Source: Brevundimonas sp. UBA5866 (GTDB taxonomy: Bacteria > Pseudomonadota > Alphaproteobacteria > Caulobacterales > Caulobacteraceae). Taken from it: DNA of 47,344 nucleotides. The notes below the pieces were generated by a model. It worked only from the letters and a program-made list of their open reading frames with translations, was not told the DNA's origin and made no database searches. The stretch spans positions 1-47,344 of the forward strand of contig NZ_DJFS01000069.1 in the NCBI RefSeq assembly GCF_002432125.1, written 5' to 3'. Made by a program: the position numbers and the translations under genes. Shown here piece by piece: positions 1-7,844 of the stretch (position 1 is its first letter; each line of letters begins with the position of its first letter).

Positions 1-120
1 GGCGAGCAGGTACAGGCCGGCCAGCCGCTGTTGCTGCTGCACGCCCAGAGCACTGGCGAGCTGGCCTATGCGCTGGACTACGCGCGCAACGTCGGCAGCA
101 TCATCAGCATCGGCGACTGA
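1..120 (+). CDS. thymidine phosphorylase family protein, C-terminal end only
   Basis: Frame 1 is open from the first base to the TGA at 118-120 and encodes about 39 residues beginning GEQVQAGQPLLLLHAQ. The pattern, a turn with an 'EXVXAGQPL' strand followed by a short helix (residues about 19-30), matches the C-terminal barrel-sandwich hybrid domain of pyrimidine-nucleoside (thymidine/AMP) phosphorylases, which cleave thymidine with phosphate in nucleoside salvage. The N-terminal catalytic part lies outside the window, so the family assignment rests on a short tail. The gene belongs to the Xanthomonadaceae-like segment. An ISL3-type element is inserted about 60 bp downstream. Confidence 0.5.
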   Translation, partial: GEQVQAGQPLLLLHAQSTGELAYALDYARNVGSIISIGD

Positions 121-179
121 GCCTGCAGCGGGCGGCGCGTCAGCGCCGCTACCCGCCCTGTCCATTGGCAGCACGCGCA

Positions 180-213
180 ATAAAAAAGGTTCATCTCCCA
201 ATTCCGGGGAACG
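180..213. repeat. IS left end: 8-bp target duplication plus left inverted repeat
   Basis: ATAAAAAA at 180-187 is directly followed by GGTTCATCTCCCAA at 188. The same 8 bp recurs at 1499-1506 outside the right end, as expected of an ISL3-family target duplication. The inverted repeat matches the right end over about 26 bp with a handful of mismatches. Confidence 0.9.
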
Positions 214-1498
214 CAGCGCGGATTTTGAGGAAGAAGTAGGCGTCATCGCGGTAGCCGTAGGCGATGCGCTTGATGACCTTGATCCGGTTGTTGATGCCTT
301 CGACCAGGCCGGTGTGCATCGGCCAGCGGACCCGGCTGAGGATGCCGCGCCAGTAGGGGCGCAGGCATTTTGCAAAGTGCATCAAGGTCGGGATACCGCT
401 CTCCCGGGCGTGGCGCAGCCACTGCTTCCAGGCCCTGCGCCAGGCCCAGGCCGTCGGCACGTTCCATAGCGCCTTGAGCTGTTCCTTCATCACATAGACC
501 CCCATCAGCGACTGGTTGGCTTCCAGCACCTCGGCCAGCCGGATCTGCTCGTTGTCCTTCAGGTTCCCCGGGTTGCGCAGCAACAGCCAGTGCGAACGCT
601 TGACCACCCGGCGTGCCGGCCTGTCGTGGCGCAGCTGATTGGCTGCATCCACCCGCACCCGGCTGATCACCTCGCGACCGTATTTGGCGATTACGTGGAA
701 CAGGTCGTAGACCACACGGGCATCCGGACAGTGCTGCCGGACCTCCAGGTCGTAAGCCGTGTTCATGTCCATCGCCACGGCTTGGACCTGGGCGCAGCGC
801 TCGGGCCCGAGCAGTTCGAAGAATGGCCGCACCTCGGCGCGGCTGCGGCCACGGCCCACCCACAGCACCCGCTTGCGCTCCACGTCGACCACGACCGTGG
901 CGTAGCGATGGCCCTTCTGGATCGCGAACTCATCCATCGCAATCCGGCGTACGCCGTCCAGGTCAATTGGCCCCATGCGGCGCTCCAACGTCCGGAAGTC
1001 GATCGCCTTGGCCGTCTTCCAGTCGATGTCGTGCCAGTGGGCGGCATACCTCACCGAGGTTGCCGTACACAGCCGGGCCACGCTGTCGGCCAGCCGCCGG
1101 GTCACCCGGGCGTACCGCTCCAGCCAGTCCAACTGCTCCAGCCGCGGGCCGCAGCGTGGACAGGCCAGCCGCAACCGCTCGACCTCCAGCTCCACCGGAT
1201 CCTCGAACAACGACAGGTCGCGGATCCGGCGCACCGTGCGGTCGTGAATCGCCTCAACCGCCTCGCCGCAGCCGCTACAGCAGCGAACCTGGTCAGGTGC
1301 TGGCGTCAGCTCCAAGATCAGCCAGCGACGAGCTGCGCGTGGCTCGTGCCGCCAGCCCGCCACCCGATATCCCGCCCAGCCACCCAGTTGCGCAATACAA
1401 TCCCCGTCGGCCACGGCCGGCCCCAGCTTGTTGCCTCGAGAACAACAATTCTGCCCGGTCGGCCGTGCGCCTCTCTCCCCTCAGTTGGGAGAAGAACC
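188..1498 (-). mobile_element. complete ISL3-family insertion sequence, 1311 bp
   Basis: The element runs from GGTTCATCTCCC at 188 to its inverted copy ending GAACC at 1498 and is bracketed by identical 8-bp direct repeats ATAAAAAA. It holds one transposase gene filling nearly its whole length. All parts expected of an active ISL3 element are present: intact termini, an undisturbed duplication and an uninterrupted transposase. It sits immediately beyond the U-tract of the downstream gene's terminator, in an A-rich target. Identical duplications suggest a recent insertion. Confidence 0.92.
191..1414 (-). CDS. ISL3-family transposase
   Basis: The 407-residue protein catalyses movement of its own element. 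The N-terminus has a zinc-finger pattern (CCSGCGE near residue 45 and CPRCG near residue 86), as in ISL3 transposases. The DDE catalytic residues are visible as MDEFAIQKGHRY, AMDMNTAY and the glutamate of HTGLVEGINNRIKVIKR. Length, domain order and the C-terminal 'GxNNxIKxIKR' block fit the family. The stop codon lies 3 bp inside the left inverted repeat, so the gene reads almost to the end of the element. No frameshift is visible, so the enzyme is probably functional. Confidence 0.93.
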   Translation of the reverse strand: MADGDCIAQLGGWAGYRVAGWRHEPRAARRWLILELTPAPDQVRCCSGCGEAVEAIHDRTVRRIRDLSLFEDPVELEVERLRLACPRCGPRLEQLDWLERYARVTRRLADSVARLCTATSVRYAAHWHDIDWKTAKAIDFRTLERRMGPIDLDGVRRIAMDEFAIQKGHRYATVVVDVERKRVLWVGRGRSRAEVRPFFELLGPERCAQVQAVAMDMNTAYDLEVRQHCPDARVVYDLFHVIAKYGREVISRVRVDAANQLRHDRPARRVVKRSHWLLLRNPGNLKDNEQIRLAEVLEANQSLMGVYVMKEQLKALWNVPTAWAWRRAWKQWLRHARESGIPTLMHFAKCLRPYWRGILSRVRWPMHTGLVEGINNRIKVIKRIAYGYRDDAYFFLKIRAAFPGIGR

Positions 1499-1506
1499 AT
1501 AAAAAA
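1473..1506. repeat. IS right end: right inverted repeat plus 8-bp target duplication
   Basis: The right inverted repeat, read on the minus strand, begins GGTTCTTCTCCCAAC and ends at 1498. ATAAAAAA at 1499-1506 repeats the sequence at 180-187. Confidence 0.9.
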
Positions 1507-1530
1507 CCCCACAACGGCGTGTGGGGTTTT
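1503..1530 (-). terminator. rho-independent terminator of the DksA-like gene
   Basis: An 11-bp perfect stem, AAAACCCCACA with TGTGGGGTTTT, has a 6-nt loop ACGGCG. On the minus strand it is followed by a run of U. The U-run is also the target duplicated by the IS, so the element inserted just past the terminator and leaves it usable. Confidence 0.85.
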
Positions 1531-1599
1531 CAAGCGCTGGCGATCAGCCACCGCGGCGCATGCCGATCCGGCCCTTGCCGGAGCAAGGCCAATGGGCTT

Positions 1600-2970
1600 T
1601 CAGTCGCCCTGCTGCTTCTGCAGGTGCTCCCAGCGCTCCTGCGCATCGATCGTGCGCTCGGCGGTCAGGCGCGCCTCCAGACGGTCCAGGCCGATCTCTT
1701 CACCGGTATCGACGCAGTAGCCGTAGTCACCGGCGTCCAGACGCTTGAGGGTGGAGTCGATCTTGCCGATCAGCTTGCGGTAGCGGTCACGTGTACGCAG
1801 CTCCAGCGAGTTCTCCGTTTCACGGGTGGCCCGTTCGGCCTCGTCCCCGATATCGCGTACTTCCTCACGCAGGTTTTCAATGGTCTGCTTGGATTCTTCC
1901 ACCAGCTCGGCACGCCAGCTGATCAGGCGCTGGCGGAAGTATTCCTGTTGCAGCGGATTCATGTACTCCTCGTCGGCCGACGGCTTGTAGCCGGCGGGGA
2001 TCTGAGGACGACCAGTTGCCTCATCCATCACGTAGTCCACCACTTTGTATTGCGGGGCGGCCTTGTTGGCACGCACAGGCGAGGTTACCGCCACGGCCAC
2101 CTTGCCGATGGGGCGTGCCGCCGGCTTGGCCGGGGCAACAGTCTTGGGAGCGGTCTTGGCAGCAGTTTTCGAAACAGACACAGGATTACCGGATTGCTTG
2201 GATTTGGGTACGGGAGCCGCAGTGGCGCCCGGCGATGATGCTTGAGTTACAGGGCGCGCATTTTTCACCACGGCCGGTGAAGAGGAGGCAATGTTGCGTG
2301 TTGCCGCCTGCTTGCGCGGCGCCGGAACAGCCGCCTGGGCAGTCGTGCTGACCGCGCCGGTGGTTTTCTTGCTGGCCGTCTTCGTGGCCTTGGCAACGAG
2401 GGTGCTGGCCGGTTTGCCGGCTGGCTTGGCGGGCGTCTTTTTCACGGCCACTTTGCTGACTGGGCTGACGGCCTTCTTGGCTACCGGCTTGGCCGCCTTG
2501 GTGGCAGCCTTCTTGACTGCCGGCTTGGCCGCCTTGGTGGCAGCCTTCTTGACTGCCGGCTTGGTCACCTTGGTGACAGCCTTCTTGGCTACCGGCTTGG
2601 CCACCTTGGTGGCAGCCTTCTTGACTGCCGGCTTGGCCGCCTTGGTGACAGCCTTCTTGACTACAGGCTTGCCCACCTTGGTGGCAACCTTCTTGGCCAC
2701 CGCCTTGGTTGTCTTGGTCACGGCCTTGCTGGTTGCCGGTTTGGCAGCCTTGACCACGGCCTTGGGGGCGGCGGTCCTGGCGGCGGGTTTGACAACCGTC
2801 TTACTGGCCACAGGCCCGGCCACCTTGCCGGCAGCCTTTTTCGCCACGGGCCTGGTCACCTTCACCGCTGCCTTCTTTACGACGGGCGCGGTTACCGCCT
2901 TCTTGGCGACAGGCTTGGCAGTTTTCTTGGCGGCCTTTGCGGCCTGCTTAGCAATTTTAGTCGCAGCCAC
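1600..2970 (-). CDS. DksA/TraR-family protein with long Lys/Ala/Pro-rich N-terminus
   Basis: The 456-residue protein starts at GTG 2970, with AAGGAAGAG about 9 nt upstream. Residues 1 to about 320 are a low-complexity tail of KKA, KPA and TKA motifs, like histone H1 or bacterial H1-like proteins, and probably bind DNA or RNA. The C-terminal 120 residues are a DksA/TraR domain: a helical coiled coil (YMNPLQQEYFRQRLISWRAEL onward) and a finger ending DYGYCVDTGEEIGLDRL. Only one of the four zinc-binding cysteines of classical DksA remains, and the second CxxC is LTAERT. It may therefore fold without zinc. Such tailed DksA-like proteins occur in Xanthomonadaceae. Regulation of RNA polymerase is an inference from the domain. 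Confidence 0.85.
   Translation of the reverse strand: MAATKIAKQAAKAAKKTAKPVAKKAVTAPVVKKAAVKVTRPVAKKAAGKVAGPVASKTVVKPAARTAAPKAVVKAAKPATSKAVTKTTKAVAKKVATKVGKPVVKKAVTKAAKPAVKKAATKVAKPVAKKAVTKVTKPAVKKAATKAAKPAVKKAATKAAKPVAKKAVSPVSKVAVKKTPAKPAGKPASTLVAKATKTASKKTTGAVSTTAQAAVPAPRKQAATRNIASSSPAVVKNARPVTQASSPGATAAPVPKSKQSGNPVSVSKTAAKTAPKTVAPAKPAARPIGKVAVAVTSPVRANKAAPQYKVVDYVMDEATGRPQIPAGYKPSADEEYMNPLQQEYFRQRLISWRAELVEESKQTIENLREEVRDIGDEAERATRETENSLELRTRDRYRKLIGKIDSTLKRLDAGDYGYCVDTGEEIGLDRLEARLTAERTIDAQERWEHLQKQQGD
2475..2700 (-). repeat. 36-bp degenerate tandem repeats inside the DksA-like gene
   Basis: A unit of about 36 bp encoding KKAATKAAKPAV and variants recurs about six times in tandem. Several copies are near-identical in DNA, for example around 2519 and 2555. 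Such tracts can expand or contract by slippage without leaving the reading frame. Confidence 0.7.
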
Positions 2971-3225
2971 GAAACGCTCTTCCTTGTTCCCCCGGGGCCC
3001 GGGAAGCGGGCCTTTATAACGTACCCGACCGGGGCGGGCAACCTCGGAGCCAAAAACCCTACGCCGCCGCCGCAGCGACAGCCTCCCTGCTGCCGTATCC
3101 GATCAGGACCCACCGGCCGCACCTGCATGCCGGACAGTCATCACGGTCTCCGTCAAGGAAACCAAACCTGCAGGGCTGATCCTGCGACAAGGCCGCCACT
3201 TTGCCAAGTGGCCTATCATCTGCAG

Positions 3226-3471
3226 GTGATCTCACGACTGCTCATCGTCCTGCTGCGCGTCTATAAAGCCTTCATCAGCCCGATGCTTGGCCCCCGTTGC
3301 CGTTTCGTGCCCAGCTGCTCGGAATATGCGATGGGCGCCATCGCACAGCATGGCCCATTGCGCGGTCTCTGGTTGACCACCACCCGCCTGGCCCGTTGCC
3401 ACCCGCTGCACCCGGGTGGCTATGACCCCGTCCCCGGCACCGTCCGCTGCCATTGCACAGGAAACGCCCCC
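3226..3471 (+). CDS. yidD: membrane protein insertion efficiency factor YidD (no stop before next gene)
   Basis: The GTG at 3226 opens a protein beginning ISRLLIVLLRVYKAFISPML. It carries the YidD signature, a membrane-anchoring helix, then CRFVPSCSEYA, then RLARCHPLHPGGYDPVP. YidD assists YidC-dependent insertion of proteins into the inner membrane. About 82 codons would be full length for the family. No stop codon follows: the frame continues through CHCTGNAP into the start of the dihydroorotase at 3472. In close relatives a separate stop would be expected, so this is either a real translational fusion, a lost stop, or a sequencing frameshift near 3440. Confidence 0.75.
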
Positions 3472-4605
3472 ATGTCCTCTACCCTGATCATCAACGCCCG
3501 CCTGGTCAATGAAGGCCGCAGCTATGCCGCCGACCTGCGCATCGAAGGCGAGCGCATTGCGCAGATTGCGCCTGGACTGACCCCACGCCAGGGCGAGACC
3601 GTCATTGATGCCGCCGGCAAGTGGCTGCTGCCGGGCATGATCGATGACCAGGTCCACTTCCGCGAACCGGGCCTGACCCACAAGGGCGATATCGCCAGTG
3701 AATCGGCGGCACTGGTTGCCGGTGGCCTGACCAGCTTCATGGACATGCCCAACACCAACCCGCCGACCCTGGATTCGGCCGCGCTGGAGGCCAAGTACGC
3801 GCTGGCCGAGGGGCGTGCCTGGGGCAATTACGGTTTCTACCATGGCGCCTCCAACGACAACCTGGAAGCCATCCGCGCACTGGACCCGAAAGCCACCCCG
3901 GGGGTGAAGGTATTCATGGGCGCCTCCACCGGCAACATGCTGGTGGACAACCCGCAGACGCTGGACGCGATCTTCCGCGACTGCCCGACCCCGATCATCA
4001 CCCATTGCGAAGACACGCCGATGATCAACGCGCTGGCCGCGCAGTACGAAGAAAAGTACGGCGATGCGCTGACCGCCGAACAGCACCCGGACATCCGTTC
4101 GCGCGCCGCCTGCCTGAAGTCCTCCGAACTGGCGGTGTCACTGGCCAAAAAGCACGGCACCCGCCTGCATGTGCTGCACATCTCCACCGCCGACGAGCTC
4201 AAGCTGTTCGAGCCCGGCCCGCTGATCCGCGCCGATGGCAGCCGCAAGCAGATCACCGCCGAGACCTGCGTGCACTTCCTGCATTTCGCCCGTCCCGACT
4301 ACAAGGAGAAGGGCAACCTGATCAAGTGCAACCCGGCGATCAAGGAAGAAAGCGACCGCCAGGCGCTCATCGCGGCGCTGGCCAATGATGTGATCGACGT
4401 GCTGGCCACCGACCATGCCCCGCATACCTGGGAAGAGAAGCAAAAGCCCTATGCCCAGGCTCCGTCCGGGCTGCCGCTGGTGCAGTACGCGCTGGTGGCC
4501 GCGCTGGAGCGCGACGGCCTGAACGCCATCATGCCCGCACTTGAACAACAGGCCGTATCCGGCCTAGACCCCGCCGCAACGCCCGTAACGGATTCGCATT
4601 CATGA
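3472..4605 (+). CDS. dihydroorotase, truncated at the chimeric junction
   Basis: From ATG 3472 (AGGAAA about 8 nt upstream) the protein reads as a dihydroorotase, the enzyme that cyclises carbamoyl aspartate in pyrimidine synthesis. It has DDQVHFREPGLTHKG (metal site, with Gln in place of the first His as in this subfamily), FMDMPNTNPPT, the GVKVFMGASTGNML lysine region, HCEDTP and the ATDHAPHTWEEK motif. Recognisable sequence ends after QYALVAALE, around residue 346. Relatives continue for roughly 100 more residues. The last 31 codons here are unrelated sequence belonging to the DNA upstream of guaA, so the product as shown would lack the end of the barrel. Confidence 0.85.
   Translation: MSSTLIINARLVNEGRSYAADLRIEGERIAQIAPGLTPRQGETVIDAAGKWLLPGMIDDQVHFREPGLTHKGDIASESAALVAGGLTSFMDMPNTNPPTLDSAALEAKYALAEGRAWGNYGFYHGASNDNLEAIRALDPKATPGVKVFMGASTGNMLVDNPQTLDAIFRDCPTPIITHCEDTPMINALAAQYEEKYGDALTAEQHPDIRSRAACLKSSELAVSLAKKHGTRLHVLHISTADELKLFEPGPLIRADGSRKQITAETCVHFLHFARPDYKEKGNLIKCNPAIKEESDRQALIAALANDVIDVLATDHAPHTWEEKQKPYAQAPSGLPLVQYALVAALERDGLNAIMPALEQQAVSGLDPAATPVTDSHS
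4500..4520. other. junction between Xanthomonadaceae-like and Brevundimonas-like DNA
   Basis: Dihydroorotase similarity stops at about 4509-4513 and is followed by about 90 bp of non-homologous sequence, then guaA with alphaproteobacterial neighbours. No inverted repeat, target duplication, tRNA or integrase lies at the switch. A hairpin AGGCCG-TATC-CGGCCT at 4550-4565 lies on the guaA side. The simplest reading is an artificial join. Confidence 0.75.
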
Positions 4606-6164
4606 CCCAGCCGACCCAACACCAGAAGGTGCTCATCGTCGACTTCGGCAGTCAGGTGACGCAGCTTATCGCTCGCCGCCTGCGCGAGCTGAACGTCTAT
4701 TGCGAGATCCACCCCTATACCAAGGCGACCACAGCCCTTGAGGTCATGCAGCCGCAGGCCATCATCTTCTCCGGCGGTCCGTCCTCGACCACCGAAGCGG
4801 ACAGCCCGCGCGTCGACCACAAGGTCTTTGAATACGGCGCGCCGATCTTTGGCATCTGCTACGGCGAGCAACTGATTTGCGCCGAACTGGGCGGCAAGGT
4901 CGAAAGCGGCCACCACCGCGAGTTCGGCCGCGCCGACATCAGCATCGTCAAGGACAGCCCGCTGTTCGACGGCATCGCCGCCGCTGGCGAGCAGGAACCG
5001 GTGTGGATGTCGCACGGCGACCGCGTGACCGCCATTCCGGAAGGCTTCGAGGTTATCGCTACCTCGGAAGGCGCGCCCTATGCCGCCATCGCCAACGCCG
5101 AGAAGAAGATCTACGCCGTGCAGTTCCACCCCGAGGTGGCGCACACCCCGCGCGGCGCGCAACTGCTCAAGAACTTCCTGTTCAACATCGCTGGCCTGAC
5201 CGGCGACTGGACCATGGCCGCCTACCGCGACGAGCAGGTCGCCAAGATCCGCGAACAGGTCGGCGACGCCAAGGTCATCTGCGGCCTGTCGGGCGGCGTG
5301 GACTCATCGGTGGCGGCGGTCCTGATCCACGAGGCGATCGGTGACCAGCTGACGTGCGTGTTCGTGGACACCGGCCTGCTCCGCAAGGACGAGGCCAAAC
5401 AGGTCACGACCCTGTTCCGCGAGCACTACAACATCCCGCTGGTCCACGTTGACGCTTCCGAGAAATTCCTCGGCGCTCTGGCGGGCATCTCGGACCCCGA
5501 GACCAAGCGCAAGACCATCGGCCGCTTGTTCGTCGAAGTGTTCGATGAAGAGTCGTCCAAGATCGAAGGCGCGGAATTCCTCGCCCAAGGCACCCTCTAT
5601 CCGGACGTGATCGAAAGCCTGTCGGCCTCGGGCGGTCCGTCGCAGGTCATCAAGTCGCACCACAATGTGGGCGGCCTGCCGGACTATATGAAGCTGAAGC
5701 TGGTCGAGCCGCTGCGTGAGCTGTTCAAGGACGAGGTCCGTGCCCTTGGCCGTGAGCTGGGTCTGACCGACGCCTTCGTAGGCCGTCACCCCTTCCCGGG
5801 ACCGGGCCTTGCCATCCGTATTCCGGGCGAGATCACGCCGGACGCCGTAGCGACCCTGCAGGACGCCGACGCCATCTATCTGGACGAAATCCGCAAGGCC
5901 GGTCTCTACGACGAAATCTGGCAGGCCTTTGCCGTCCTGCTGCCGGTCAAGACCGTCGGCGTGATGGGCGATGCCCGCACCTATGAAAAGGTTCTGGCAC
6001 TGCGCGCCGTCACCTCGACCGACGGCATGACCGCCGACTTCTTCCAGTTCCCGTGGGAAGTTCTGGCCCGCACGGCCACCCGCATCATCAATCAGGTCCC
6101 GGGCGTGAACCGCGTCGTCTACGACGTGACCTCGAAGCCTCCGGGCACCATCGAGTGGGAATAA
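4602..6164 (+). CDS. guaA: GMP synthase (glutamine-hydrolysing)
   Basis: The 520-residue protein converts XMP to GMP with ATP and glutamine, in the cytoplasm. The N-terminal class I amidotransferase domain (1 to about 200) shows the catalytic cysteine in GICYGEQ and the His-Glu pair in QFHPEVAHT. The ATP pyrophosphatase domain follows with the P-loop GLSGGVDSS. The C-terminal dimerisation domain ends with the canonical PPGTIEWE. Length is normal for the family. The ATG at 4602 fits the family N-terminus, but the ribosome site is weak. The gene ends in a strong shared terminator facing the cytochrome b561 gene. Its promoter, if upstream of 4510, has been lost at the junction. Confidence 0.97.
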   Translation: MTQPTQHQKVLIVDFGSQVTQLIARRLRELNVYCEIHPYTKATTALEVMQPQAIIFSGGPSSTTEADSPRVDHKVFEYGAPIFGICYGEQLICAELGGKVESGHHREFGRADISIVKDSPLFDGIAAAGEQEPVWMSHGDRVTAIPEGFEVIATSEGAPYAAIANAEKKIYAVQFHPEVAHTPRGAQLLKNFLFNIAGLTGDWTMAAYRDEQVAKIREQVGDAKVICGLSGGVDSSVAAVLIHEAIGDQLTCVFVDTGLLRKDEAKQVTTLFREHYNIPLVHVDASEKFLGALAGISDPETKRKTIGRLFVEVFDEESSKIEGAEFLAQGTLYPDVIESLSASGGPSQVIKSHHNVGGLPDYMKLKLVEPLRELFKDEVRALGRELGLTDAFVGRHPFPGPGLAIRIPGEITPDAVATLQDADAIYLDEIRKAGLYDEIWQAFAVLLPVKTVGVMGDARTYEKVLALRAVTSTDGMTADFFQFPWEVLARTATRIINQVPGVNRVVYDVTSKPPGTIEWE

Positions 6165-6175
6165 GCTACAAATGA

Positions 6176-6205
6176 AAAGGGCCGGTCGTTATCGACCGGC
6201 CCTTT
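6176..6205. terminator. bidirectional terminator between guaA and the cytochrome b561 gene
   Basis: A perfect 13-bp stem, AAAGGGCCGGTCG pairing with CGACCGGCCCTTT, has a TTAT loop, with A-rich sequence on the left and T-rich on the right. It serves both convergent transcripts. Confidence 0.9.
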
Positions 6206-6216
6206 GTCTTTCGGGA

Positions 6217-6768
6217 TCAGGCTTTGCGGACTGTCATGGCTGAAAATACACCGTCCCTCAGCACCCACGCATGCATCAGGGCGGCGGACAGGTGGGCGAC
6301 CACCAGGGCGAACAGGGCCCAGCCCAATAGGCCATGAGCATCGCGCAGCACGCCGTACAGGGTCGGATTGACCGGCGCGATGGGCGGCAGGATCACGCCA
6401 TCAGCCAGCCGGATGGGCCAACCGCCCGCCGAGCGCATGGCCCAGCCGATAATCGGCATGGCGAACAGCAACCCATAGAGCAGCCAGTGGCTGAGCCCCG
6501 CGATCAGGCGCTGCACCTTGGGCACAGACGGCGGCAGGGGCGGCGCGCCGGAGATCATACGGTTGACCAACCGGATGACCACCAGCACCAGCAGCCCCAG
6601 ACCCAAACTCTGATGCAGGTTCAGCAGGGTAGGGCGCAGGGTCAGCGACGACATCATCCCCACACCCATGAACAGCATGGCCAGCACACCCGCCGCCATC
6701 AGCCAGTGCAGCAGACGGGCCAGCAGGTTGAACTGTGTCCTGTGATCGCTCGAACGGCGGCGGCTCAT
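6217..6768 (-). CDS. cytochrome b561 family protein
   Basis: The 183-residue membrane protein has four hydrophobic segments, approximately at residues 16-37, 50-68, 92-110 and 143-165. Histidines typical of di-haem b561 proteins are present (LARLLHWLMA, LNLHQSLG, LSHWLLYG, RDAHGLLGWALFALVVAHLSAALMHA). It would carry electrons across the inner membrane. The start codon overlaps the stop of the upstream catalase-like gene as ATGA, so the two are co-translated. The pairing suggests the cytochrome supplies electrons to, or works with, the peroxidase in peroxide defence. That partnership is inferred from gene order. Confidence 0.9.
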   Translation of the reverse strand: MSRRRSSDHRTQFNLLARLLHWLMAAGVLAMLFMGVGMMSSLTLRPTLLNLHQSLGLGLLVLVVIRLVNRMISGAPPLPPSVPKVQRLIAGLSHWLLYGLLFAMPIIGWAMRSAGGWPIRLADGVILPPIAPVNPTLYGVLRDAHGLLGWALFALVVAHLSAALMHAWVLRDGVFSAMTVRKA

Positions 6769-7844
6769 CGGGCGTCTCCCTTCGGCTGGCCCACAGCGTC
6801 GGTGGCGCGGCCATAGCCGATCTCTCTGACGCGGGCGTTGTAGGAGTGGGCATAGATGCCCGCGCGGGTTTTCAGCACGGGGTCGTCCGACAGCGCCATG
6901 CCTGCCGGAACCAGTGTCGGATCAAAGTTCACATCGCGGCACGCGCCGTTGGTCTGATCGGAGACTTCGGTGACGGTCAGGGTGCCCAGCGTCACCTTGC
7001 GGCGGCTGTCCGGCCACGGCTGGGACGGATCATCGACCGGATCGCCCGGCTCGGCCAATTGGGCCACGATATCCCACAGCAGCGGACCCTGTTTCACCCG
7101 CGTTCTCAGATCGTCGAACAGATAGTTGGGACCAGCGCTGGCCTTTGTTTCTTCGCTCAGCGGCACAAAGGCCTGACGCGGTTGCAGGGACCAGCGCACG
7201 GCGATCTTTTGTCCCTCGGCATTGGTGAAGATGAAGGCGTTGACCACATTGAATGTCTCGCCCGCAAAGCTGCCGGACCAAGCGGCCTGCTTCTCCCAGG
7301 CCAGGAATTTGGCCGCTTCGGGATAGGCCTTCAGGAAGGCCTCGACCTTGGCCGGATCGGGCTCTCCCGTCGCCGGATCGGGTTTGAAAGCCGCCCCGCG
7401 CGCCAGGAAACCCTCGGGGTCGCGCGTCACGAAATAGGGGATGTTGTTCAGTTTCATCCGCCATTGGTCGCCATCACGCCCGGTGAGCATCAAGGCCATA
7501 GCCTGGGTGCGCCCTGCCAGGTCCGGCGCATGGGGATTGCCACCGCCAAAGCTGAAACGGCCCAATGCGGGGATTTCGCCGCTGCTGAACACCGTCGCGG
7601 TCGATAGACCGGCGGCCTCGTCCGTGGGGGTAAAGGTGCCGGCAAAGCACAGACCCCGACCGTGCGCGCGGCGATATCCGGCGGGGAAGTCTTCGGGCAC
7701 ATTCTTGAGGAAGGTGGAGGTGGTGACGGGTCGCCCGACCAGCCCCGCGCTCCATGCAAATGCCCCTGACAGCCCCAGCGCGATGACGCCTATGCCCGCA
7801 AATGCGAGGACCTTACCGCCCTTGCCAGCCTTCTTGCCCGTCAT
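6765..7844 (-). CDS. srpA: catalase-family peroxidase (SrpA-like)
   Basis: The 359-residue protein has an N-terminal membrane anchor or signal (residues about 13-32, LAFAGIGVIALGLSGAFAW) and a reduced catalase fold shorter than the usual 480 residues or more. The distal haem histidine is in RRAHGRGLCFAGTF. The proximal haem tyrosine is in TRAGIYAHSYNARVREIGYG. The PxxLGRFSFGGGNPHA and FVTRDPEGF blocks match SrpA-type catalase-related peroxidases. The lysine-rich N-terminus before the hydrophobic segment places the enzyme domain in the periplasm. The gene is translationally coupled to the cytochrome b561 gene. A possible ECF-type promoter lies at 7880-7907. Confidence 0.88.
   Translation of the reverse strand: MTGKKAGKGGKVLAFAGIGVIALGLSGAFAWSAGLVGRPVTTSTFLKNVPEDFPAGYRRAHGRGLCFAGTFTPTDEAAGLSTATVFSSGEIPALGRFSFGGGNPHAPDLAGRTQAMALMLTGRDGDQWRMKLNNIPYFVTRDPEGFLARGAAFKPDPATGEPDPAKVEAFLKAYPEAAKFLAWEKQAAWSGSFAGETFNVVNAFIFTNAEGQKIAVRWSLQPRQAFVPLSEETKASAGPNYLFDDLRTRVKQGPLLWDIVAQLAEPGDPVDDPSQPWPDSRRKVTLGTLTVTEVSDQTNGACRDVNFDPTLVPAGMALSDDPVLKTRAGIYAHSYNARVREIGYGRATDAVGQPKGDAR

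Noticed and set aside
823..2238. 471-codon open frame crossing the IS right end
   Set aside because: It spans the transposase, the IS end and the DksA-like gene on the opposite strand, with Arg/Pro/Ser-rich shadow composition.
2291..3019. 242-residue hydrophobic open frame on the plus strand
   Set aside because: It is the antisense of the lysine/alanine repeats; Ala/Leu/Val-rich periodic sequence arises automatically and it has no family features.
4449..5162. 237-codon minus-strand frame over the junction
   Set aside because: It lies antisense to dihydroorotase and guaA; no domain seen and composition is that of a GC-rich shadow.
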